From: Chloroflexota bacterium
GTDB lineage: Bacteria; Chloroflexota; Anaerolineae; Anaerolineales; Villigracilaceae
Assembly (NCBI GenBank): GCA_016235445.1
Contig: JACRLB010000019.1
Span: forward strand, 1 to 64,000
Direction: 5' to 3'
DNA: 64,000 bases
The notes under the pieces are model-generated. The model was not told where the DNA came from and ran no database searches. It saw only the letters and a list, made by a program, of their open reading frames with translations. Shown here in pieces: positions 29,167 through 38,087 of the stretch (positions within the stretch are counted from its first letter, which is position 1; each line of letters begins with the position of its first letter). A program made the position numbers and the translations under genes.

Positions 29167-29231
29167 ATTAGGAAATAGTGATTAGGTAATTAGGAATTGA
29201 CGATCCCTAATTCCTAATCCCTAATTACCTA
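29167..29231. repeat. AT-rich palindrome, family C, in the nuoJ-nuoK gap
   Basis: ATTAGGAAATAGTGATTAGG and TAATTAGGAATTG are opposed by CCCTAATTCCTAATCCCTAA and TTACCTA. It differs in sequence from the nuoH-nuoJ spacer but has the same layout. Confidence 0.75.
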
Positions 29232-29254
29232 CACCCCTGATTTTTGGAGGCTAA

Positions 29255-29563
29255 ATGATTCCCCTCTCATGGTATCTCATTCTTGCGGCGGCGTTGTTCG
29301 GCATTGGCTTGTTCGGCGTGCTGGTGCGCAGGAACGCGGTTGCGATTTTGCTCGGCGTGGAACTCATGCTCAATGCGGTGAATATCAACCTCGTGGCCTT
29401 TTGGCGCTACGGTGACATGGCAACGATGGCCGGGCAGGTTTTTGCCATCATCGTGTTTGCGGTTGCCGCCGCCGAAGTTTCCGTGGGGCTGGCTTTGGTC
29501 ATTTCTGTGTACCGCAGGCGCAATACTGTGATCGCAGATGAACTCGATATGTTGAAATGGTAG
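29255..29563 (+). CDS. nuoK: NADH-quinone oxidoreductase subunit K
   Basis: A 102-aa, three-helix membrane subunit. 'LLGVELMLNAVNINLVAF' carries the conserved glutamate of the E-channel, and 'VFAVAAAEVSVGLALVIS' carries the second one. Strong GGAGG site before the ATG. It lies between two AT-rich palindromes. Confidence 0.95.
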   Translation: MIPLSWYLILAAALFGIGLFGVLVRRNAVAILLGVELMLNAVNINLVAFWRYGDMATMAGQVFAIIVFAVAAAEVSVGLALVISVYRRRNTVIADELDMLKW

Positions 29564-29568
29564 AAATC

Positions 29569-29611
29569 GGTAATTAGTAAATGGTAATTACTATTCACCA
29601 ATTACTAATTA
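29569..29611. repeat. AT-rich palindrome, family C, in the nuoK-nuoL gap
   Basis: GGTAATTAGTAAATGGTAAT opposed by ATTCACCAATTACTAATTAC, followed by TTTTT; it could also act as a weak terminator or an RNA-stability element. Confidence 0.75.
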
Positions 29612-29627
29612 CTTTTTCGGAGGCTTC

Positions 29628-31763
29628 ATGACGACTGAATTATTGATTTGGTTAATCCCACTACCGCCTTTGCTGGCGTTCTTCTTGATCGTGCTGTTCA
29701 CGAACAAGAGTAAGGCGCTCAGCCACTCTATAGCGGTGGGCGCGGCTTTCCTTTCGTGGCTCGGCGCAATGATCGTTTTTGCGCGCGCGCTTGGCGTGGA
29801 ACACCTTGGCGAACATCCGTTTGAGTCTGCGGTCAACTGGCTGCCGACAGGCGAGACGTGGTTGAAGATTGGCGTGTTGATCGATCCACTTTCCGCCGCG
29901 GTTTTATTCTTCGTGGCGTGGACGGTGTTGATGATCTTCATCTACAGCGTTGGCTATCACAATTACGGCCAGCCCGAAGGCGACCATGACCACGCAGGCC
30001 TTCCGCCGCATGGCGCAACCGTGCATGGACACACCGTACCATCTATCGAGCCGATGTATTCCCGCTTCTTTGCATTTATCGGCCTGTTCGCTTTCGGCAT
30101 GTACACCCTCGTGGTTTCCGATAACCTGCTTACGCTTTTTGTAGGTTGGGAGATCATGGGGCTGTGCTCCTACCTTTTGATCGGCTTCTGGTACGCCAAG
30201 CCTTCCGCTCGCAATGCGGCGGTCAAAGCCTTTATGACCACCCGCATCGGCGATGTCTTCATGCTGTTGGGCATTGCATTCCTGTACAGCGTGACGGGCA
30301 CACTTTCCTATCGCGAGATTTTCACCGAAGAGATTTTGCACACCCTCGCCATCGTGCCAACTGGCGTCTTTGGCCTCTCTGCCGCTGGTTTGATCGCGCT
30401 TTTACTCTTCATTGGTACAGTCGGTAAATCGGCGCAGTTCCCCTTGCATGTCTGGTTGCCAGATGCGATGGAAGGCCCGACCCCTGTCAGCGCAATGATC
30501 CATGCGGCCACGATGGTGTCAGCGGGTGTGTACGCGGTCATCCGCATGTTCCCGCTCCTCAGCCTCGACCCGAAGACGATGACCATCGTTGCCTTCATCG
30601 GCGCGTTCACCGCCATCTTTGCCGCGACAATCGCTGTTGCGCAAAATGACATCAAGCGCGTGCTGGCTTATTCGACCATTTCACAACTTGGCTTCATGAT
30701 CGCCGCACTCGGCATCGGCGCGTATGTTGCCGCAGTCTTCCATCTGATTACACACGCTTTCTTCAAGGCTCTGCTCTTCCTCGGCTCTGGCTCCGTCATC
30801 CACGGCATGGAGCATGGTGTGCTTCACACGGGGGATCACAAAGTTGACCCGCAGGACATGTTCAACATGGGCGGCCTGCGCAAGAAGATGCCAATTACAT
30901 TCTGGACCTTCCTCATCGGCGGCTTTGCCCTTTCTGGCTTTCCACTCATCACCGCTGGCTTCTGGTCGAAGGATGAAATTCTCGCGGACGCTTTCGGTCA
31001 TGGTCACATGGCTGTCTTCATCACCCTCGCTATCGCCGCATTTATGACCGCCTTCTACACCATGCGCCAGATCACGTTGACCTTCCTTGGCGAACCGCGC
31101 ACGAAGGAAGCAGAACACGCGCAGGAAAATAAATGGACGATGACCGCTCCGCTCGTTGTCCTCTCGTTCTTTGCCATAACCTATGGCTGGGTCGGCATCC
31201 CCGAACATTTTCCAGTCCTCGGCGGACTCGTGCCAAACTGGTTCCACGAATTCGTCGGCGGCACACTGGCCGAACACCCCGAAGCTGTTGAATTCAATAT
31301 TGTTCCGCTTGCCACTTCATTGTTTGTCGCTCTCGGCGGCTTATTCTTCGGCTGGCTTGCGTATCGCAATGTTCAGTCTCCAGCAGAAGACAAACTCCAG
31401 ATCGGCGTGCTCAAGAACAAATGGTACTTCGATGAAATCTACGGTTTTCTTTTTATCAAGCCTGCCATTTGGTTCTCCGAAGTCTTCGTCTCCAAATGGA
31501 TGGACAAAGGCTTCATCGACGGCATTCTCCATTTGGTCGGGCCAGCCACCGGCGGAGTCGGAAGCGCAATTCGTAATTACTTTGATCTGCCCGTTATCAA
31601 TCAATTCTTCGGTGATGGTTCCGCGGATGCCACCTGGTGGGTCGGCAAAAACCTTCGCCCCATTCAAACGGGCCGCATCCAGCAGTATCTCATCCTTTCA
31701 CTGGTCGTCCTTTTTGTTGTCGGCGGCCTGCTATATTTCTTTCTGCTGGCCAGGAGCGCATGA
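29628..31763 (+). CDS. nuoL: NADH-quinone oxidoreductase subunit L
   Basis: A 711-aa antiporter-like proton-pumping subunit at the distal end of complex I. 'LFVGWEIMGLCSYLLIGFWY' contains the TM5 glutamate, 'GTVGKSAQFPLHVWLPDAME' the TM7 lysine region with 'GPTPVSAMIHAATMVSAGVY', and 'FWSKDEILADAFGHGHMAVF' the TM12 lysine. The C-terminal ~100 residues include the lateral helix region and a final anchor helix. A His-rich insertion near residues 115-140 is unusual. It overlaps the next gene by one base. Confidence 0.95.
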   Translation: MTTELLIWLIPLPPLLAFFLIVLFTNKSKALSHSIAVGAAFLSWLGAMIVFARALGVEHLGEHPFESAVNWLPTGETWLKIGVLIDPLSAAVLFFVAWTVLMIFIYSVGYHNYGQPEGDHDHAGLPPHGATVHGHTVPSIEPMYSRFFAFIGLFAFGMYTLVVSDNLLTLFVGWEIMGLCSYLLIGFWYAKPSARNAAVKAFMTTRIGDVFMLLGIAFLYSVTGTLSYREIFTEEILHTLAIVPTGVFGLSAAGLIALLLFIGTVGKSAQFPLHVWLPDAMEGPTPVSAMIHAATMVSAGVYAVIRMFPLLSLDPKTMTIVAFIGAFTAIFAATIAVAQNDIKRVLAYSTISQLGFMIAALGIGAYVAAVFHLITHAFFKALLFLGSGSVIHGMEHGVLHTGDHKVDPQDMFNMGGLRKKMPITFWTFLIGGFALSGFPLITAGFWSKDEILADAFGHGHMAVFITLAIAAFMTAFYTMRQITLTFLGEPRTKEAEHAQENKWTMTAPLVVLSFFAITYGWVGIPEHFPVLGGLVPNWFHEFVGGTLAEHPEAVEFNIVPLATSLFVALGGLFFGWLAYRNVQSPAEDKLQIGVLKNKWYFDEIYGFLFIKPAIWFSEVFVSKWMDKGFIDGILHLVGPATGGVGSAIRNYFDLPVINQFFGDGSADATWWVGKNLRPIQTGRIQQYLILSLVVLFVVGGLLYFFLLARSA

Positions 31764-33286
31764 TGGACTTCCTCAATACTCATCTCCTCAGCCTGATCTT
31801 GTTCCTGCCGACCATTGCGGCATTGATCATGCTTTTCCTGCCGGGCGCGGAAACAAAATTATTACGCTGGTACGCCCTCGGCGCCAGCCTGATTCCTTTT
31901 GTGCTCACGCTTGTGCTCTGGAACAATTTTGACCCGAACACAACAGGCTTTCAATTTCAAGAAACGTATCCCTGGTACGAAGCGCTGAATTCATCCCTGC
32001 ATCTCGGCGTGGATGGCATCTCCATCACGATGGTCTTGCTCACCACCCTGCTTACGCCGCTTGCCATCCTCGCATCTTTCAGCGTGACCGACCGCGTCAA
32101 GCCATACATGATGCTCTTCCTCTTTTTGGAAACAGGCATGTTGGGCGTTTTCATGTCGCTCGACCTGCTCATCTTCTTCGTCTTCTGGGAAATCGGCCTC
32201 GTGCCGATGTATTTCCTCATCAACCAGTGGGGCAGCGCCAATAAGGATTACGCTTCGCTCAAGTTCATGATCTACACCATGGGCGGATCGCTCGGCCTGC
32301 TGCTGGCTGTGCAGATGCTCGGCGTTCTTTTCGGGACCTATGATCTGGTTGCCCTCTACGAGCGTTGGAATTCGCTGGATGCTGGTTCTGTTCTCCTCGG
32401 TATGCCCGTGCATACCATCAAGACCATAGCCTTCTGGGCATTTACAATTGCCTTCGCGGTCAAAGTTCCATTATGGCCTTTCCACACCTGGCTGCCTGAT
32501 GCTCACACCGAAGCCCCCACCGCTGGTTCGATGATTTTGGCAGGTGTGCTCCTCAAACTCGGCGCGTACGGCTTCATCAGACTCGTGCTTCCACTTTATC
32601 CGTTGGAAGCAAAGATATTTGCAGGCGCGCTCGCTGTCCTTGCCGTTGGTGCAATCGTCTTCGGTGCGTTTGGCTCCTTCGGCCAGACGGACTTCAAACG
32701 ACTCGTGGCCTACTCCTCCGTCAATCACATGGGCTTTGTCGTGCTCGGCATCGCCGCCGCCGGTCTGGCCGCTGGCACGCCCGATGCTCACATCGCCATG
32801 AACGGCGCAGTCTTGCAGATGTTCAATCACGGCCTGTCTGCGGCGGGCATGTTCTTCCTCGTCGGTGTGATCTACGAACGCACGCACACCCGCAACCTGG
32901 AAGAGTTCGGCGGCCTGTTCCCGCTTGTTCCAATCTACGGCGGCATTTTGATCTTCATGAGCATGGCCTCCCTCGGCCTGCCCGGACTTAACGGCTTCGT
33001 CTCCGAATTCATGGTTGTGCGGGGCGCGTATCCTGTACTTACGATCTACACCGCCATCTCCATGCTTGGCTTACTCTTCACGGGCGCATATATTTTGAAA
33101 GGCATCATGAAAGTTTTGCATGGCCCCATGAACGAACATTGGGCGCACGGCGTACATAAACTCACCGAGATCAACACACGCGAAATTTTCGTGGTCGTCC
33201 CGCTGATGATCCTAATCCTGGTCATCGGTATCTACCCTGCGTGGATTTTGGAAGTTATCAATAAAGCCGTAGTCGCTTTGTTCTAA
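31763..33286 (+). CDS. nuoM: NADH-quinone oxidoreductase subunit M (first copy)
   Basis: A 507-aa antiporter-like subunit from the ATG at 31763, which overlaps the nuoL stop (TGATG) with AGGAG nearby; the ATG at 31760 is the alternative. 'LLIFFVFWEIGLVPMYFLI' carries the TM5 glutamate, 'KVPLWPFHTWLPDAHTEAPT' the TM7 lysine, 'LVAYSSVNHMGFVVLG' and 'FNHGLSAAGMFFLVG' are typical NuoM blocks. It differs enough from the second NuoM (33332) to be an old duplicate. Confidence 0.94.
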   Translation: MDFLNTHLLSLILFLPTIAALIMLFLPGAETKLLRWYALGASLIPFVLTLVLWNNFDPNTTGFQFQETYPWYEALNSSLHLGVDGISITMVLLTTLLTPLAILASFSVTDRVKPYMMLFLFLETGMLGVFMSLDLLIFFVFWEIGLVPMYFLINQWGSANKDYASLKFMIYTMGGSLGLLLAVQMLGVLFGTYDLVALYERWNSLDAGSVLLGMPVHTIKTIAFWAFTIAFAVKVPLWPFHTWLPDAHTEAPTAGSMILAGVLLKLGAYGFIRLVLPLYPLEAKIFAGALAVLAVGAIVFGAFGSFGQTDFKRLVAYSSVNHMGFVVLGIAAAGLAAGTPDAHIAMNGAVLQMFNHGLSAAGMFFLVGVIYERTHTRNLEEFGGLFPLVPIYGGILIFMSMASLGLPGLNGFVSEFMVVRGAYPVLTIYTAISMLGLLFTGAYILKGIMKVLHGPMNEHWAHGVHKLTEINTREIFVVVPLMILILVIGIYPAWILEVINKAVVALF

Positions 33287-33331
33287 TCTCTAATTCTCTA
33301 ATCTTTGCTCTTCCCCGCCCTTGAGGTGATT

Positions 33332-34846
33332 ATGAATTTTCCAATATTAAGTATTATCACTTTCCTTCCCTTTGTAGCCGCGGTCATCATGTTGCTGATG
33401 CCTGCCGACCGCAAAACAGAAGTCCGCGGCGTTGCGCTGGCAACCGCCGCCATTGACCTCCTGCTTGCTGGTTGGATGTATGCGCAATACCTGCTCCGCG
33501 ACCTGACGGGCTACCAGTTCATCGAGACATACAACTGGCTCCCCGCGCTTGGCATCAGCCTGAAATTCGGCGTGGATGGTATGAGCGCTCCGCTCGTCCT
33601 GCTGACGGGCATCGTCATGTTTACAGGCGTGCTCATCTCCTGGGGCGATGACGATAAACACGTCATGGCTGGCATTCAGGATCGTCCGCGTGAATTCTTC
33701 GCCTTCCTCTTCCTGCTCGCAGGCGGCGTGTTCGGCGTCTTCGTCTCGCTCGACCTGTTCATGCTGTTCTTCTTCTATGAAATCGCCGTCTTCCCGATGT
33801 ACCTTCTCATCGCAATTTGGGGCTGGGTAGTCACTCGTGAATACGCCGCCATGAAATTGACGCTCTACCTGTTCATCGGTTCGGTCGTTTCACTTGTCGG
33901 CGCGCTCGCCATGTACTGGACTCAATACCAGAACACAGGCGTACTCTCCTTTGACATGATCCAGATGGAGAGCGCAGGCTTCTCAGCCGCATTCCAATAT
34001 GCCTGGTTCCTGCCCGTCTTCTTCGGATTTGCGGTCTTGGGCGGTATCTGGCCCTTCCACAACTGGTCACCAGATGGTCACGTCGCCGCACCGACAGCGG
34101 TTTCCATGTTCCATGCAGGTGTGTTGATGAAGCTCGGCGCCTTCGCCGCCTTGCGTGTGGGCGTCATGCTCCTGCCCGAAGGCGCGAAGCAATGGTCGTG
34201 GCTCATCATGGCCTTCGCGGGAGTGGCGGTTGTGTACGGAGCGTACATTGCTTTCGTTCAAACCGACATGAAATACATGATCGGTTTTTCCTCCGTTTCG
34301 CACATGGGGCTGGTGATGCTCGGCATTTCCACCCTCAACCATAATGGATTGGTGGGGGCGGGCGTGCAGATGTTCTCGCACGGCATCATGACGGCTCTCT
34401 TCTTTGCCATCACAGGCATGATCTACGACCGCGCGCACACCCGTATGATCCCCGAACTGGGCGGCATTTCCAAAGTGATACCCTTCGCCACAATCGGCTT
34501 CATCATTGGCGGCCTCGTGTCCATGGGTATGCCTGGCTTCTCTGGGTTCGTCGCCGAATTCCCGATCTTCATGGGCGTTTGGGAGGAACAATGGCTGGTG
34601 GCAGTGATCGCAAGCATTTCCATCATCATCACGGCGGCTTACATCATGATCAACATTCGTAAAGTCTTCTTTAGCCCAATGCCTGAAAAACTCGAAGGTC
34701 ACGTAGGAGACATCACCATTTTAGACAAAGTGGCAATCTCAACCCTGTGCTTCCTGATGATCGTCATTGGCGTGTTTCCCGCCGTCATGGTTCCCATGGT
34801 GGAAAAAGGCGTCGAGAATATCATCCGCCTGCTGGGAGGTGCATAA
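33332..34846 (+). CDS. nuoM: NADH-quinone oxidoreductase subunit M (second copy)
   Basis: A 504-aa NuoM paralogue with GAGGTG before the ATG at 33332. 'LDLFMLFFFYEIAVFPMYLL' carries the TM5 glutamate and 'GGIWPFHNWSPDGHVAAPTA' is the TM7 region; here Gly-Gly-Ile replaces the 'KVPLWPFH' lysine of the first copy, so the TM7 lysine equivalent appears to be missing. 'DMKYMIGFSSVSHMGLVMLG' and 'MFSHGIMTALFFAITGMIYD' are conserved. Complex I forms with two NuoM subunits ('2M') have been described and may pump additional protons; whether this copy pumps is uncertain given the missing lysine. Confidence 0.9.
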   Translation: MNFPILSIITFLPFVAAVIMLLMPADRKTEVRGVALATAAIDLLLAGWMYAQYLLRDLTGYQFIETYNWLPALGISLKFGVDGMSAPLVLLTGIVMFTGVLISWGDDDKHVMAGIQDRPREFFAFLFLLAGGVFGVFVSLDLFMLFFFYEIAVFPMYLLIAIWGWVVTREYAAMKLTLYLFIGSVVSLVGALAMYWTQYQNTGVLSFDMIQMESAGFSAAFQYAWFLPVFFGFAVLGGIWPFHNWSPDGHVAAPTAVSMFHAGVLMKLGAFAALRVGVMLLPEGAKQWSWLIMAFAGVAVVYGAYIAFVQTDMKYMIGFSSVSHMGLVMLGISTLNHNGLVGAGVQMFSHGIMTALFFAITGMIYDRAHTRMIPELGGISKVIPFATIGFIIGGLVSMGMPGFSGFVAEFPIFMGVWEEQWLVAVIASISIIITAAYIMINIRKVFFSPMPEKLEGHVGDITILDKVAISTLCFLMIVIGVFPAVMVPMVEKGVENIIRLLGGA

Positions 34847-36294
34847 TGTTTACTTCACAAATTTTTGCTTCCATCCTCCCCGAAATTCTGATCCTCGTTC
34901 TCGGCATTCTCATCCTCGTCTTTGAGCCCTTCTGGAAGGAAGACCAGCGGCGCAATGCAGGCTGGCTCACCGCAGGCGGGCTTTTCGCCGCGATCATCAT
35001 CAGCCTGTTGTTTGGCCAGCCTGGCGAACCGACCTCCGTCCTTGGCGGCATGATCCGCTTTGACTGGTTGGGCTTCTTCTTCAAACTTTTGTTCATGTTT
35101 GCGGGGGCGGTAACAGCCCTGCTTTTGATGGATCATAAAACTGCGGGACATCGCGGCGAGGCCTATGTTCTGCTTCTCGCTTCGCTTCTCGGCATGAACC
35201 TGATGGCTGTTTCCTCCGACCTGGTCATGCTCTACCTGGCAATTGAAACCGCGTCCATCCCGCTTTACATCCTCGCGGGCTTCCTGCTCGCCGACGAACG
35301 CTCCACAGAAGCGGGCTTCAAATATTTGCTGTTTGGCACGCTGGCTTCCACCATCATGCTTTATGGATTTAGCCTCATCTTTGGATTTGCCGGCACGACG
35401 AATATTTACCAACTCTCTGAGATTCTCGCCGCTGGCAATCTTTCGGTCTTACTTGCCTTTGGGCTGGTTGCCCTCGTGACGGTTGGCCTTGGCTTCAAAA
35501 TGGCAATCGTCCCCTTCCACTTTTGGGCGCCAGATGTATATCAGGGTTCTCCCACACCCGTGGCGGGTTTCCTTTCCACAGCTTCCAAAGCCGCTGGCTT
35601 TGCGGTTGTGGTGCGCTTTTTCTTCGTAGCGCTACCCGCCTTCGCCCCCTCGTGGACGTTGATCTTCGCCGCGCTTGCCGCCATCACCATGACAGTTGGC
35701 AACCTGCTCGCGCTTACGCAGACGAATATCAAACGTTTGCTTGCGTATTCATCCATTGCACATGCGGGGTATGCGTTGATCGGTGTGGTGGCGTTCAGCC
35801 AGCTTGGCGCGGCGAGTGTGGTGTTTTATCTTGCCGCGTACATTGCAACGAACCTGCTCGCCTTCGGTGTGGTGATGGCATTCAGCCGCATCACTGGTTT
35901 GGAAGAGATTACCGACTACGCAGGCCTCAGCCGCCGCAACCCGTTGATGGGCTTGATGATGCTGGCCGCTTTCCTGTCTCTGGCGGGGATGCCTCCGTTC
36001 GGCGGTTTCGTGGCGAAGGTTTTTGTCTTTGCCGCGGGTGTGCAGGCCAATTACACCTGGCTGGTGGTTGTGGGTATTATCAACTCGATCTTTGGCGTGT
36101 ACTACTACCTTAATGTGTTGAAGTATGTGTACCTGTACCGTATGGAAGGGGAGAACGAGGAACAGCACCCTGTGCCCTTGACCCGTCCGTACGCGATTGC
36201 GCTGGTTGTACTTGCCATTGGCGTGATCTTGGTTGGTACTGTGTTTGCGCCGTGGTTTAGCTGGTCTGACGCGGCGGCGTTGAATTTGTTCTAG
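34846..36294 (+). CDS. nuoN: NADH-quinone oxidoreductase subunit N
   Basis: A 482-aa antiporter-like subunit starting at the ATG that shares one base with the preceding stop (TAATG) behind GGGAGG. 'LVMLYLAIETASIPLYILAG' has the TM5 glutamate, 'GFKMAIVPFHFWAPDVYQGS' the TM7 lysine, and 'LLAYSSIAHAGYALIG' follows. It ends the membrane-arm cluster; nuoB, C, D, E, F, G and I are not in the window. Confidence 0.95.
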   Translation: MFTSQIFASILPEILILVLGILILVFEPFWKEDQRRNAGWLTAGGLFAAIIISLLFGQPGEPTSVLGGMIRFDWLGFFFKLLFMFAGAVTALLLMDHKTAGHRGEAYVLLLASLLGMNLMAVSSDLVMLYLAIETASIPLYILAGFLLADERSTEAGFKYLLFGTLASTIMLYGFSLIFGFAGTTNIYQLSEILAAGNLSVLLAFGLVALVTVGLGFKMAIVPFHFWAPDVYQGSPTPVAGFLSTASKAAGFAVVVRFFFVALPAFAPSWTLIFAALAAITMTVGNLLALTQTNIKRLLAYSSIAHAGYALIGVVAFSQLGAASVVFYLAAYIATNLLAFGVVMAFSRITGLEEITDYAGLSRRNPLMGLMMLAAFLSLAGMPPFGGFVAKVFVFAAGVQANYTWLVVVGIINSIFGVYYYLNVLKYVYLYRMEGENEEQHPVPLTRPYAIALVVLAIGVILVGTVFAPWFSWSDAAALNLF

Positions 36295-36302
36295 TTCTGG
36301 AG

Positions 36303-36336
36303 TCTGGAATCCATCAGCTTGCTGATGGATTCCAGA
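36303..36336. terminator. Hairpin after nuoN
   Basis: TCTGGAATCCATCAG / CTGATGGATTCCAGA, a 15-bp perfect stem with a 4-nt loop. No T run follows, so it may be an RNA-stabilising 3' end rather than an intrinsic terminator. Confidence 0.6.
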
Positions 36337-36453
36337 GGCTTCAGTGAAGAAAAATATTAGAGAAAGCAGAATCAGGTCAAAAGTCGAGAAAGAGGCGTTG
36401 ATGGGGAGGGGAGGAGGTCTCTTCGAGCGGATTTTCACAAAAAGGATTTTCGT

Positions 36454-36483
36454 TTGACAGCCCTTTGACCTGTCAGTTATAAT
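36454..36483 (+). promoter_or_regulatory. Consensus sigma70 promoter of the F-type ATP synthase genes
   Basis: TTGACA (36454-36459), 18-bp spacer, TATAAT (36478-36483): both hexamers perfect. The first start codon (36492) begins 9 nt after the -10 box, so the transcript would be leaderless or have a one-to-two-base leader. Confidence 0.8.
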
Positions 36484-36491
36484 CGTGCGAC

Positions 36492-36770
36492 ATGACACAA
36501 TCAAAACAAACCAATCGTCAAAATATGGTGTACACCCTGCTCGTGGTTATGGTCGGGCAGGTGGGTTGTATTACCATTGCGGTCATTTTGGCTTCGGTGT
36601 TTGGCGGGTTGTGGCTTGATGAAACGTTCGGAACAGGGCGGGTTTTTACACTGGCCCTGTTGTTTGCTGGAATCCCTCTTTCGGTCTTCCTGATGCTGTT
36701 TGCGGCGCGGAAAACGCTGGCGCGGTTGAAGGAAAAATACGAAGCCGAAGAGAAAAAAACTACTGCTTAG
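36492..36770 (+). CDS. AtpZ/AtpI-family ATP synthase-associated protein
   Basis: A 92-aa protein with two hydrophobic helices (about 13-38 and 51-72) separated by 'GGLWLDETFGTG' and ending in a charged tail. This is the standard layout of AtpZ/AtpI proteins that precede atpB and assist c-ring assembly or Mg/Ca handling. No Shine-Dalgarno site is present before the ATG at 36492, consistent with a leaderless start at the strong promoter; an alternative ATG lies at 36525 and would keep both helices. Confidence 0.8.
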   Translation: MTQSKQTNRQNMVYTLLVVMVGQVGCITIAVILASVFGGLWLDETFGTGRVFTLALLFAGIPLSVFLMLFAARKTLARLKEKYEAEEKKTTA

Positions 36771-36779
36771 GAGGCGGGC

Positions 36780-37793
36780 TTGGAGACCCAAAAACGTACC
36801 CCCTGGCGGCGCTGGATTGTTCTAATCCTGATGATTGCAGGTTTTGTGCTGGGCGGAATTTATGCCCCGGTTCAGCCTGAGATTACGGTTGCCGCCGAAA
36901 AATTGATCGAGGAGCCGCTGACCGAGAATTTTCTTGGTTTTGCCGGCCCCTTCTATTTGGTAAATACGCTCCCCACATTGGCGGTGACAATTGTCCTGCT
37001 GGTGGTGATTGGCTTTGCCGCGAATCGTTCATTGAAGAAGAGTCAACAGACTGACCTTGTGCCGAGCGGCATTGGCAATGTGATGGAAGCCATTTTGGAA
37101 ATGTTGTACAACATGACCGAAGGTTCTGCGGGCACGAAGTGGGCGAAGGCGATCTTCCCCTGGTTTGCAACGATCATGATCTATGTGTTGTTTGCCAACC
37201 TGCTCAAATTAATCCCTGGTTTTGAGTCAATTGGCGTTCTGCATGAGGCACACGGTGAGGGACATGCAATTGCTGAGATGGGCGCATTTGCCAATATTCT
37301 CCCCGCAAAGGTGGAGGAAGGCGGCTATATTCTGGCCCCGTTCTTCCGCGGCATTTCTGTGGATTTGAACTTCACCCTGTCTTTGGCGTTGATCTCGTTC
37401 TTTTCCATTCAGGTGATGGGTGTTCGCGCTCAGGGACTTGGCTACTTCAGCAAGTTCTTCAACACAAAGCGGATGTTCAAAGTGCCGTTCTTCGGCGCGA
37501 TGGATTTCCTCGTAGGTTTGCTGGAAATCATTTCTGAATTTGCCAAGATTCTCTCGTTTACATTCCGTCTTTTCGGGAACATGTTCGCGGGTGTGGTGTT
37601 GGTGGCGGTGGTTGCTTCCCTGCTCGGCAAGATCAGCATTCTGCCCTCAATGATCATGATGTTCGAGTTGTTCGTGGGCATTATTCAGGCTTTCGTGTTC
37701 GGCATGTTGACCATGGTGTTCATGGCAATGGCCACACAGGGACATGGCGAAGAAGACCACGCTGAAGCGCATACGGAAGCGCACGAAATATAA
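36780..37793 (+). CDS. atpB: F-type ATP synthase subunit a
   Basis: A 337-aa Fo subunit a starting with TTG, chosen because GGAGG lies five bases upstream and no ATG fits. 'KILSFTFRLFGNMFAGVVLV' carries the essential proton-channel arginine, and 'LFVGIIQAFVFGMLTMVFMA' is the last helix. It is longer than the E. coli protein, with an N-terminal extension and an extra loop containing 'HEAHGEGHAIAEMG', and ends in a His/Glu-rich tail. Confidence 0.93.
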   Translation: METQKRTPWRRWIVLILMIAGFVLGGIYAPVQPEITVAAEKLIEEPLTENFLGFAGPFYLVNTLPTLAVTIVLLVVIGFAANRSLKKSQQTDLVPSGIGNVMEAILEMLYNMTEGSAGTKWAKAIFPWFATIMIYVLFANLLKLIPGFESIGVLHEAHGEGHAIAEMGAFANILPAKVEEGGYILAPFFRGISVDLNFTLSLALISFFSIQVMGVRAQGLGYFSKFFNTKRMFKVPFFGAMDFLVGLLEIISEFAKILSFTFRLFGNMFAGVVLVAVVASLLGKISILPSMIMMFELFVGIIQAFVFGMLTMVFMAMATQGHGEEDHAEAHTEAHEI

Positions 37794-37825
37794 TTAAGTT
37801 AATTATTCTTAAGGAGAATTGAAAC

Positions 37826-38068
37826 ATGGATGGAAATATTTTAGATGCAGCTCGGTTGATTGGAGCTGGCTTGGCGATGATCGGTGCCGCGGGCGCTGGT
37901 GTAGGAATTGGTTTGAGTGTACATGGTGCCCTTGGCGGCATGGCTCGCAACCCCGACACATACGGCAATTTGTTGACCAACATGATTCTTGGCGTGGCGT
38001 TCTCTGAATCCATTGCCATCTACTGCCTGGTTATTGCATTTTTGATGCTCTTTGGCATAGTGCCTTAG
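37826..38068 (+). CDS. atpE: F-type ATP synthase subunit c
   Basis: An 80-aa two-helix proteolipid that forms the rotor ring. Helix 1 is Gly-rich ('GAAGAGVGIGLSVHGALGG'), the loop 'MARNPDT' carries the conserved R-N/Q-P, and helix 2 has the ion-binding glutamate in 'GVAFSESIAIYCLVI'. The Glu-Ser and Tyr of Na+-binding rings are present, but the helix-1 Gln is Ile and the Thr after Ser is Ile, so proton use is more likely. AAGGAG precedes the ATG. Confidence 0.95.
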   Translation: MDGNILDAARLIGAGLAMIGAAGAGVGIGLSVHGALGGMARNPDTYGNLLTNMILGVAFSESIAIYCLVIAFLMLFGIVP

Positions 38069-38087
38069 GCTGGAAGGCAGGAGAAAA

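Noticed and set aside
28570-29611. CRISPR array in the nuo gaps
   Set aside because: The repeats are palindromes separated by genes, not equal direct repeats with unique spacers.
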